Shown here: piece after piece, positions 37,339 to 47,600 of the stretch | Numbering within the stretch: position 1 is the first letter of the stretch | Layout of the letters: each line of letters begins with the position of its first letter | Source: Serpula lacrymans var. lacrymans S7.9 | Taxonomy: Eukaryota; Basidiomycota; Agaricomycetes; Boletales; Serpulaceae | Direction: 5' to 3' | Assembly: GCF_000218685.1 (NCBI RefSeq) | Contig: NW_006763296.1 | Location: 1,942,907 to 2,006,906 of the forward strand | Length of the DNA: 64,000 nucleotides | Notes under the pieces: model-generated | Databases searched by the model: none | The model's input: only the letters and a program-made list of their open reading frames with translations | Told to the model about the DNA's origin: nothing | Position numbers and translations under genes: made by a program

Positions 37339-39642
37339 ATGGATGCTCACTCTAATCCTGCAAATAACATGTCTCTTTCTGAAGAGGAGAAGGATGCCTA
37401 TCATCGTACTGAGGATCAGAAAATCATCGAAACAATTGGGGATTTTGATCCTTCGAAGAGGAGCATGCTTCCGATTGCTCTCGCCGTGTGTCGAGAAGAG
37501 GACCGACTCGATATCCGCAGCGCAAGGGATCTCCTAGGTAATGAACCAGACCTCAAGGTCGCATTGGAGAAAGCGTGGATCAAGAAAGAGTTCAAGGATA
37601 TAAGGAATCGAGGTAAGTTTATTCCAGGCCCGCTTACTTGGCACGATCTAGCAACTTGCTCCCAGATATATTACGCCTTCCGAGTCAAATTAGAGAAACT
37701 AAAGAGAAATCTCAGTCGCATAAGGAATTAGGTAAGCTCAACTTGTGTGTCAAAAATTCAGTCTCTCACAAACGCTATATGATGTGTAGACAAGAGTAGT
37801 TACTTACTGCTTCTCTACTTCAGGAAGACGCCACTTATGTTTCTTTCACCAGTGGTCAAGTCAGCTTGGAATAAGGGATACACAGGGGAAATGCACACAC
37901 TTCTCTTCGACAATATTAATGCCATGAACCGCCGCTCAACTTACTCTGGCTTTGCATTGATAGTCCAGAGTTCGGGCACGGGGAAGTCGCGGATGGTCCA
38001 CGAACAGGCTAAGCTCGTCTTCACTCTCCCCTTCAATTTGCGCAGTGAGCGAGATGACCAGTGTAACATTTTACGTATGATATTTAGACGTATTCACTGT
38101 TTTGAAATCCTTTGGTTAGTTATGCCTTATCCTGGGCCCGACAACAATGTCCGCCAATTCCTCGTCGGATTTCTGTCTAACCCCGGTGGACAGGGGGTTT
38201 CAATGGCCAAGATAAACATAACCCTTTTTCTAGGAAAAATCTATCAGCTAGCCGCTGAACAACTCAGCTCGCTGCTGAATGGTGGCCGAATGAAGCGCCA
38301 AGAACTTGCCGAGTGCTGGTACGATTCTCTTCAGGCTAAAGGAAACCGTTCAACGCTTTATGAAGCTGCCCTAAAAGGTACCAAGGAATACCTATTACAC
38401 TCGGTGTGTTTCTTCGTTTAGTCAGACGCGAGTGCTTTGATTAATGTGAAGGTATCCTCCTGCAAGAACGATGGGGAAGATATCAAGTCGAAAACGAAGG
38501 AGTGGCTTGTTAAACTCGTCGGAACCATCACGGAACATATAACTGATGACGTTCCGGATGATCAATGCGTGAAGGTTATGCTGTACTTTGATGAAGCTCA
38601 CACATTAATACCTTCATCTGACCAGGAGCCACAGATCAATGTTCTTGAAGTACTGCAGTCGTGTCTGGCTGATACGCATAGGAGAGCCCATTTTGCCTTG
38701 TTCTTGTCGACGGTGTCCAAACTACAAGACTTTGCACCTGTACAGCACCTGGCCAACTCTGCACGTGCTCGAGCGCCCGGCCCGCTCCAGGCACCGATAA
38801 CAGAGGTGCCGTTCGATTGCTGGTCAGGCCTCCCAATTTGTCCCCACCTTTACAAATTGGGTGATCTTTCGAAAATTAGGTTTATGGCTCGGTTCGGTAG
38901 ACCTCTGTGAGCTTCTCAGCGTTTAGACGTCCGGCATTGATTGATTTTGTCGCTTATTTCCAGTTATTGGGCTCTACTGAACGAGTTGGTTCCTGACAGT
39001 GAGGAAATAATGTTGGATTTGATTCGAGCCAAGATTGTCGGTCGCAATGTTCCTGAAAAACTACCGCCAGTAGAGAAGCAGCTGAAGGAAATAATTGTAC
39101 TTTTAGATGTGCGGCTCTTGCTTGATTACGAGCTATACCGTGACATGACTATCAATCACGAGGCCAACCTGGTGGCGAGCCACATGCGTATGAATTACTC
39201 CGTCCCAGAAACTCGAGAGTATCTTTGCTCTAGCTATTCTTCCGAGCTGGGAGTTCAGCCGAAGCTGCCTCTTGGATCTGGTATAAACTCCCAAGTTTAC
39301 AAAAATCTTGCCAAAAAGACTGCTCCAAGGGCAGTACAGTCAGTCCAGATTGTTGAGAGAGGTTCACATTCTACTGCCAAGAGACAAAAACTAGACCATT
39401 TAGATACGCCGTCGAAGATTCACGTTATCAAAGGAGGGAAAATTTGCCATCACCACGACCTTCATCCCCGTTACAACATCTTTGCTTACGGCTGCTCGAG
39501 TACCGTTTATAACCTGTTGGACCCTAAAAACGCAATGAATGTTGATGAGGAAGATGAGGGAGGTCAACTGGCTGGCTTCGTCGTTACGGGTTCCATGGAG
39601 GATACTGACACATCGGCCTATGACGATGTGTTTGAGACTTAA
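37339..39642 (+). pseudogene. P-loop NTPase-like protein with in-frame stop
   Basis: Several exon-sized open segments form one gene-like unit. Segment 1 (from ATG 37,339) is acidic and helical. Segment 2 (37,837 on) carries a Walker A motif, VQSSGTGKSRMVHEQAKL. Segment 3 (38,437 on) carries a Walker B-like motif, KVMLYFDEAHTLI. The last segment is joined by a clear 57-bp intron (38,907-38,963; GRPL to YWALLNEL). Segments 2 and 3 are in the same frame but separated by one TAG (38,419-38,421), with homologous-looking coding on both sides. The junction of segment 1 with segment 2 is out of phase for the best splice sites. The C-terminal 130 residues after MRMNYSVPETREYL are unrecognised and may come from other sequence. 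Similar large P-loop proteins are repeated in Agaricomycetes, often near transposons; function unknown. Probably decayed. Confidence 0.6.
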
Positions 39643-39897
39643 AATTGCATACATGCCTCCATAATCCAGAACACCTATCTCTCTGCAATGTTTGTACAAT
39701 GTAAAGTTTGGATAGCTGCAAAAATAGTAAACCCCGAGGATAGAAACATAGCTAGCTGGGTCTGGAATGAACAATACAACAATACAAACTAAGATGTTAT
39801 AAACTTCTGGGAAAGCTGATGATAAAATTCACGAGAAGTAAGTTTGCTAGCGCTGATATGTCCAATACTCATAACATACTCATATTAAGCACGATAA

Positions 39898-40236
39898 ATG
39901 TTCTTAACAAGACAGGTTCCAGACAACATTATACCACCTCACAATCAAAACAAAGGCCGTCGGGCAGTAGGTGCATGTCATGTCATTGAAAAATTTGCTG
40001 TGCAAGTTGTCGGAGGCTTGATTGAAGGGGACATGGAACGATTGGGTGGCCTTTTCTTCTCCGAGCCGGAAGACCTTGCAAAAACGCATCTCACATCTTT
40101 CAATTTTAATGCTTTCGTTTGCCATGTACAACAAACAGCTCCGCTTCTATGGGACCTCCTTGAGCGAGCAGTTTATAGTAGAAAACAACGGGCACAAAAT
40201 ACCCACAAGTTGCCTACAATGGCATGTTGTCAATAA
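39898..40236 (+). other. unassigned ORF, possibly transposon-derived
   Basis: A 112-residue open frame just left of an inverted-repeat element. The segment TAPLLWDLLERAVYSRKQRAQN resembles my recollection of the region before the DUF6589 domain in basidiomycete transposon-linked proteins. That similarity is from memory and weak. No splice structure or start context supports a host gene. Confidence 0.3.
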
Positions 40237-40282
40237 CAGCATATGTGGCACTACATTGATACACCTCAGAAAAAGCACCCTT

Positions 40283-41569
40283 GGCAGCACTTTCAAGAGG
40301 TTCCCAGGGTCTTACAGACAGGGTTTTTATGTTAGCAATAACCCATCTGTAAGACCACCCTCTCTCCAGATGTGAGGCAATGATAAACTATAACAAAAAC
40401 AAAACCTGTCTCCTTCTGCACTTGCAGGGAGTAAGAGGTTTGATGAGCTTTGAGGTCGACAGACGCTAGTAAACATAGCGAGTAGAGGACTTGGGAGGTA
40501 AGCTCAAGGGTTTCGGTTGAGGAGTAAAGTAATAAAACTAAGTGAAACTCAGCCGCTGCCCGAGTGGCAATAGAAACGACTTTATTATTTACCTAAGTGA
40601 AACTACAATAGATGTTAGTTTATCCGGTTTTGTCATAAAGTGGGTAAATTCAGTAATAGAAAACTAAGGAACTATACATGAATAGGTAAGGCTTTATATA
40701 GCTAACTGTCCGTCCCTCAGACCAAAAGGAGAATAAACGAAAAGTGGTCTGAGGAATAAATCGTCCAATAAGAAAAAGAGAACAACTATTGTACGACTTT
40801 GACTTGATTAATCAGCGGGTGAGAGAATTATACTAATAATAGGTGTTTTTGACGCATGTTCAGGAACCGTATCCTCATGATGAGGTACGATCCTGAACAA
40901 AGTGTTTGTTAGTATGTCCAGGCCTTAATGGGGCTTGGAGCTGGTTGGCGAGATGCCTACTACCAGTCCCTACCCATTGTGCTGGCTGGCTGGGAGGGAT
41001 ACCCAGTCTCTGATCTGTGATATAAAGTGGTAACGGTGGTTAAGAAAGCCTGTGAGGGCTATGAGAAGTAAGATGGCAAATGATACCTCTAGCCCTAGAG
41101 CCAGAGGTGTAATGGGAAAGGCGTTTGAGAACCAAGACATAGAGAAGATAAGAAAATAATAAAATGGTTCTTACACCAGAGGGTTCCCCTAAATTCCCAA
41201 TATATTTTTTCTTCTACAATAATTGTTTCAAGCACTTGCACATACATATGTAAATAACACCTCCTAAACACTATAATTAATGTTATAAAAAAACATAAAC
41301 TTTGACCCTCTTTACACAGTCTGTGAGGGCCTCTGACAGATCTTGCTGTGAGCCTCCCCATCAATCCATTCTAGTATTTATTGCAGAGTATACCTCTCGA
41401 GAGGATCCACAGAGGCTTCTGGTAGTGGTTTAGGCTGTATGCCAAGTATAGTAAATTAATTGCTTATAGGGGCTCAAGAGGCTGGAGGGATAGTGGGTCT
41501 CAGAGACCTATTTCTCACGACATAAAAACCCCATCTGTAAGACCATGGGAACCTCCCCGAAGTGCTGCC
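40283..41569. mobile_element. inverted-repeat (MITE-like) DNA element interrupted by a solo LTR
   Basis: The left end 40,283-40,331 (GGCAGCACTTTCAAGAGG...) and the right end 41,521-41,569, read as reverse complement (GGCAGCACTTCGGGGAGG...), match over 49 bp with seven differences. Removing the solo LTR at 40,371-41,175 and one 5-bp duplication leaves about 477 bp with no coding sequence, so the element is non-autonomous. No convincing flanking target duplication was found, so the superfamily is not assigned. Confidence 0.7.
40371..41175 (-). repeat. solo LTR, family X (805 bp), TSD CCAGA
   Basis: Starts TGTGAGGC and ends CTTACA, flanked by CCAGA at 40,366-40,370 and 41,176-41,180. It is the reverse complement of the solo LTR at 52,937-53,631, sharing TGTAAG.ACCATTTTA, CTATGTCTTGGTTCTCAAACG and the distal end; this copy is about 110 bp longer. 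A TATATAAAG promoter-like site gives its orientation. No internal domain of this family is present in the window. Confidence 0.9.
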
Positions 41570-41965
41570 TGAGGTGAGAAAGAGTCGGATTTTCCACGAT
41601 CAACATGTGGCAAAAATCTAGACATTTTCGCCACATGTTGATCAGATGTTAATCAGATGTTGAAGGATTGAAATGTGATTGAAATGGGCATATGTTACAC
41701 CACATATCGATACACATTTTGACAGTCTATTCATGCATGAATATCTTAGAATTCCATTATATTTACTGATATTGTACATATTATGTAATTATCAAATTAC
41801 CATATCTTATTCATATATACCACTTGTTTGTTGGCAGAAATGTTCTTATAATTGTCCCTAGCTTGGGATTGTCGTCCTCGTTGATGGCAGGCAACAAAAT
41901 ATGATCTGTTCTCCTTTATATATACAAGTCTGACAAGAAAAAAAACCCCAGCCTGCAAAAACCCC

Positions 41966-42379
41966 ATGTCCTCCACACCAAACCAACGGCTCAATGCTTT
42001 AGTTGAGCTTGTTAAAGAGCTAAAGGCCGACCACAAAGGGTTTAAAGGGCTTGCAGCAAAACAATTCCAGGTTCTGAGTGCCAAGGTTCAACTCCTCCAG
42101 ACCAACAATAAACATCTGAAGCATGAGAATCAAGACCTTAAGAAACAAATCAATGTAATTACTGATATATTAGGTGTCCAGTATGTTGACAACAAAAATG
42201 CTGGCAAGGATAGCGATGACAGGACAGTGTTGGAGGGCTCCAGTGATCTGCCGGAGGCAGTGTCCCAGATCCCTAACAATGGTGCAATGTCCGCTGACCA
42301 AGCACAGAAGAGTCTTGATGCTGTTTCGTCAAAGCCTGTCAGAGTGAATGTCGAGATAGAAAAAAGACTCACCCACTAA
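41966..42379 (+). CDS. unassigned coiled-coil ORF, possibly decayed
   Basis: 137 residues from ATG at 41,966. Residues about 8-70 show heptad-spaced Leu/Val/Ile (LNALVELVKELKAD, LSAKVQLLQTNNKHLKHENQ), predicting a coiled coil; the rest is polar. The frame ends in two stops (TAATAA), then stays readable as DTILKALSHYMGISNVQP and later KLYHRYNWALIADDTN and EIWVMDNAP, with further single stops, to about 42,660. This suggests a longer ancestral protein cut short by nonsense mutations. No family recognised; a transposon-associated origin is plausible given the surroundings. Confidence 0.4.
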   Translation: MSSTPNQRLNALVELVKELKADHKGFKGLAAKQFQVLSAKVQLLQTNNKHLKHENQDLKKQINVITDILGVQYVDNKNAGKDSDDRTVLEGSSDLPEAVSQIPNNGAMSADQAQKSLDAVSSKPVRVNVEIEKRLTH

Positions 42380-43168
42380 TAACCCAACAAGGATACAATC
42401 CTCAAGGCTTTGTCCCATTACATGGGGATAAGCAATGTCCAGCCCAAAAATCTACCCGCCTTCCCAATCAGCATATCCAAAGATCACCAAATATGGCCTA
42501 AGGATCCCTCAACTTAGAAACTGTATCACCGTTACAACTGGGCACTTATTGCAGATGACACCAATGCGGAGTCTCTTTAAGAGATCTGGGTCATGGATAA
42601 TGCACCCACTAAGATTCCAGAGGCTGGCATTATAGATGAAGTTGAAGCCAGGTGCAATTGACTGAGTTGATATACTGTCTTCATGATTGAATGAAGAGTC
42701 TATCTTATGGCGGTATTGGATTGGATTTTGATTCATCTTCTACTGTACAGGACTTAGTCATCTAGAAAAGTATGTATTATTTCAAGATGTACAGGTCTAC
42801 AAGTCGAAAAGGAAAAATGCCTAAGTCCTCAATGGATATCTTGTCAATATGCACCAAAAATGATAGTCTCGTATCCAACCATTTCTAGGATTGTTGCATG
42901 TGGCGCCCTGCAAATCAGCACAGCCACAAGATGTTACAATACACAATTTTTGGACCTTTAAATTTCATTCTCCTCTTTAACTTTCTTCTGTAGTTTTCAC
43001 ACACTGCCATGCAGCACTTTCCTTTATTCAAACTCCCCTTTTCTCGTGCTGCACTGCTTTTCTTCATTTATAGCTACAAGTCTCTCATGCAGTGGAGCTG
43101 GTCACATGGGCTGGGCCCTATGACATCATCAGCCACTGCTTCCATCAACTGTATAGTACACATGTACA

Positions 43169-43488
43169 TGTTAGTTTTGGTGATTCTGCACCTTTGTGCT
43201 ACCTATATATTTTCATTCCTTTCTCTATCTATTCTTCTATCATTCACTATTGATTGTGTTCTCTATTATTTCGCCTTTGTGGCTGCTTTGTTTACCTTTG
43301 TTTACCAAACTTCGGACAGTATTGCAGAGTCCAATGCTTCCTATTCTCTAGTTACTCACATTGGACTCTAGGTACTGTATACCTGTCATACTCTCTAATA
43401 ATAAAGTTACTCACATTGGAATCTAGTTCCAGTCCCTGATTGCTCTCAGCAAGTGGCTAGACACTTCCTTCAAGCTTTGTTCTTAATA
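43169..43488 (+). repeat. copia 5' LTR (320 bp)
   Basis: Begins TGTTAGTTTTGG and ends TTCTTAATA; flanked on the left by the target duplication GTACA. It contains an internal direct repeat of GTTACTCACATTGGA.TCTAG (about 70 bp apart). Confidence 0.97.
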
Positions 43489-43513
43489 GGTTATAAGCCC
43501 TGTGCTCTAGCCA
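43489..43513 (+). other. copia primer-binding site complementary to a half-tRNA
   Basis: The 25 bases directly after the LTR start GGTTATAAGCCC. Their reverse complement reads as the D-stem end (TAGAGC), anticodon stem CAGGG, a seven-base loop CTTATAA and stem CC, i.e. the middle of a tRNA with anticodon UAU. Priming from an internally cleaved tRNA is known for Drosophila copia and yeast Ty5 (initiator Met). Initiator Met would need one mismatch at anticodon position 34. Confidence 0.8.
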
Positions 43514-43844
43514 TCTTCCTGACCTCATATCTCACCATCCAAGCGTCCTACTGCTTATCCATCGTAACCATTGTCTTCTGGGACTCTTATTATCTCATCC
43601 ATCACCTCAGATTACTCTGATCTCATCTTGATCTCCAACAACAACTCCTTGTTGCAAGTTACCCCCATTTCGGACGCTTTTTTGGTCTTATCTGCACCAT
43701 ATCTCGCCCAATCCTTATCTGATCGTCCTGTAACTTCTACCATCGTCTTCTACGGCCTAAATAACCCTAGGAGACCTGTCAGAGTGGTTGGATTTGAGCT
43801 GGATCTTTCTGTGAGCCTTCATCATCATTTGATCACCTTTTGGC

Positions 43845-44130
43845 CCCCTATTCCATATCTCCACATCCTGTGCTCGGATCTTGGCCCTATTTGAGCCATC
43901 TACTACCCTATACTATTGCACTTTACACCCTCAATTTGGGGGCAATCCATCCACTCCATCATCCTCTGTGAAGTTCGCATTTTTGGCACTTTCACCCCTA
44001 TTGGACCCCTATTGCATATCTCCACATCCTGTGCTTCACTTCTTGTGATATTTGGGCCATCTATTACTCTATAAAAATGTTCCCTATACCTCTGATTTGG
44101 TGGCAATCCATCCATCTTATCTGTCTCTGC
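43845..44130 (+). repeat. degenerate tandem repeat in copia leader (offset 161 bp)
   Basis: The copia leader between primer site and gag (43,514-44,654) is unusually long at 1.1 kb. It includes two imperfect copies of a block beginning CCCTATT.CATATCTCCAC and ending GGTGGCAATCCATCCA / GGGGGCAATCCATCCA, about 161 bp apart. No coding sequence seen in the leader. Confidence 0.65.
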
Positions 44131-44654
44131 ATCAATTTCGACTTTTTGCCCTAATTTTCGCTTTTTGGCATATCTGGTGTGTGCATAAAGCTCCAATCTT
44201 CTCTACTCTGTCCATTATCAGATAGAACAAGCCTATAGACTGTGAAGCTTGCCTGCATTGCCTCAGTTTGCTGTTGCCTAGAGCCTCTCTCAGTCTGCGG
44301 TGTTTGGGGAGCTTAAGTCACTTTGTTGACTCATATACAAGCCCTATTAACCAACACTGTCTCGAGGCGATTTCTCTGTTAATATCAGTGTGGAATTGAA
44401 AGGGGAACACAGGCGTAACCCTGTAGCAGCACTAGGAAGCCTTAGCACCCTCCTGGATCGCTTTTGGACGCTTTTTGGACCCTATTTGGACCTATCCTTG
44501 CGCTTTCTGACCCTCTCCATATCCTCTCTCTACCGCCTCACCATCTTATCTGCTCGCCTCCTACTGTAGCCCATTGTCTTTGCCACTATTCCATCGCCTA
44601 TAGCCGTCTCCTACATCATTTATCATTGCTCTATTGTCTTATACAACACCCATC

Positions 44655-47600
44655 ATGTCTGACTCTGATCCCAAGTTCCATCCCTTGTCTGGCACTAACT
44701 ACCCCCAGTGGAGTGGTGAAATGCAAGCTTGGTTGATGACCAAGGGACTGTGGAGGCTCATCTCTGGCGCTGAAAAGTGTCCTGGGACTGACACTGAAGC
44801 AATAGAGAAATGGGAGTTGAGAGCTGAAAAGGCTGCTGGTGCATTATATCTCAATGTCACCAAAGAGCAGCGCATCCATCTTGATGGCATCATTGATGAT
44901 CCTGTCAAGATCTGGGAGAAACTGGCAATTGTGCACGTCTCTAAGAAGCCTGGGACGAGATTTAATGCCTATGACGACTTCTTCTCTATCAGAAAGAAGG
45001 AGGACGAGTCCCTGCAGTCTCTCATGACCAGAATTGACGAAGGCATGCATCAGATTCAAAATCTTCGTCCTACTGGCTTCTCATTGTCTGAATTGGACGA
45101 TGAATTGACATGCATGGCCATGATTAGGGCGCTTCCTGATCAATATGCCCACTTCACTTCATCTCTACTACTTCTGGGCACCTTGGACAAGACCCAGCTC
45201 AGGGATGCTTTCCTTGCTGAAGAGGTCAATTGCCGTCGTCGTGCTGAAGTCGATTCTGCCTTGCATTCTTCGTCTACTACTGCCAATAGCACCTGCACCC
45301 ATCCTAACTGCCATCATTGCAACCAATCCACCACCTCTACTCGTGTTCAGTGTGATTTCTGTGGTTTACTTGGTCATACCCAAGACAAATGCCACAGATA
45401 CATTGCTAGTCGCCAACAGGCAGTGGAGGGTGCTAAGAATCGCTACAAGCGTGGCAATAAGGCTCAGGCAGGCTCCAGCAACTCTCAGAATACCTCTCAG
45501 CAGCCCAAATCTTCGCCCAACAATGCCAATTCATCTACTGTGGTCACTGAATCAGCTGGGAATGCAAGTCTTCGTTCCATTCATCCCTCTGATCCTCATT
45601 GCCCTCTCCAACTTGATGCTGACATTGATTGGAATGCAGACACAGGCGCCACTTCTCATATGACACCTCATCGTCATTGGATGCACCACTATACCCCATA
45701 TCGTGTGCCAATCAAGCTGGCTGATCACACTGTTGTCTATTCAGCTGGTGTTAGTACTGTGGTGTTTAATCCTGTGATGAATGGCAAAGTGGCTAGGGCT
45801 GTGGAATTCTCTAGAGTGCTCCATGTACCAGATCTTCGAAATAATCTCCTCTCAGTCTTGTATTTAACTCGTCAAAGTGGTTTCAATGTCACTATTTCGT
45901 CTCATTCCATGTCCTTTATGTGTGACAACACTCTCTTGTTCACTGCAACTATCAATGACAACAATGCAGCATTCCTTGATGGATCTACTGCTGCTTGTGT
46001 TGAATTGGGACATTTTACTGCAACTATACCACTTGATTTGATGCTCTGGCATCGCAGATTGGCTCACCACCATCATGCTGATGTCAAGAGACTGATACAG
46101 AGAGATCTGGTCACTGGGCTTACACTGGAATCCAAGGCTGCTCCTGATCCTGTCTGTGAACCGTGCTTGTCTGGCAAGATGCATGCCAATCCATTCCCCT
46201 CATCTGATACTCGCTCTGCTCATCCTTTGGACCTCATCCATTCTGATGTACACCAAGTCTCTTCCCCCACATTCTCTGGTTATCGCTACTGGGTCACCTT
46301 CATTGACGATCACAGTCGATTCCGTGTTGTTGTGCCTCTCAAGGCCAAGTCAGATGTCTTTGATGCTTTCAAGAGATTCAAGGCTTATGCTGAGACTCAA
46401 TTGGAGCGTAAAATCAAGGCTCTGCGCGATGACAAAGGGGGAGAGTACATGTCCAAGGAATTTGAGCAATTCACAGATGATCATGGGATTGTCAGACAGC
46501 ATACCACCAGGAATCGTCCTCAGCAGAATGGTGTGGCAGAGCGAGCAAACAGACTTCTGACTGAGCGTATCACTGCCATGTTATCAGAGTCTGCATTGCC
46601 TAACAGCTTCTGGGGTGAATGTCTGTCCGCTTTGGTGCATGTCTGGAACAGGTGTCCCACTGATGCAGTGGCCCATGCCACTCCATTTGAGTTGTGGTAT
46701 GGACGCAAGCCTGACATGTCTCACCTTTGCGTTTGGGGCTGCACTGCCTATGTGCATGTGCAAAAGGACAAAAGAGGCGTCTTTGGCTCTCATATGGAGA
46801 AATGTGTGTTCATTGGTTACCCTGAGGGATACAAGGGATGGAAATTCTACAATCCTACCACCAAGCACACTGTTATCTCTGAGAGAGCTGATTTTGATGA
46901 GCGCTACTTCCCTGGCTTGAAGAGGTCTTCTGACGATGTCCCGCCTCCACCTCCCACTCCACCTTCGCTATCCATGCCATTGGGCCTGATTGAGGATGTC
47001 CCTGCACCAGGTCCAGGGGGAGATATGGGCCCACCAGCTGCGCTTCAGCAGCCTCAACCATTGCCTGACAATGGGCCTCATTTGGACCTTGATGCAAAAC
47101 CACCTGTGAATCAACCTCCTGAGCTTCCAAATCACCCTCCTCATCGCTCACCTTCTCCTGACTTGCCTATTGCACTGAGACGCCCTGTAAGGGCTAGGAG
47201 ACCACCTAGACCATGGTGGCTTCAACACAGACAACCTACTCCTGCCATTGAGAGTGATGACAGTGATTCTGAGGCAGTTGATGATGAAGTGGCACACTTT
47301 GGAGACTCTGCTGAGCCTAGGTCATTTGCAGATGCAATGAAGCGTCCTGATGCAGATAAATGGAGAGAGGCAGCCATGGAAGAGCTTCAAGCTCATGAGC
47401 GCAATGGTACTTGGTCACTAGTGGAACTACCTCCTGGAGTCAAGGCTATTGGTGGCAAGTGGGTCTTCAAGATCAAGTGCAACTCAGATGGCACTGTTGA
47501 GCGCTACAAGGCCAGATATGTGGCCAAAGGTTATAACCAGCGCCCTGGCTTTGATTTCCTCGAAATATTTGCACCTACTGTCCGCATATCATCCATCAGA

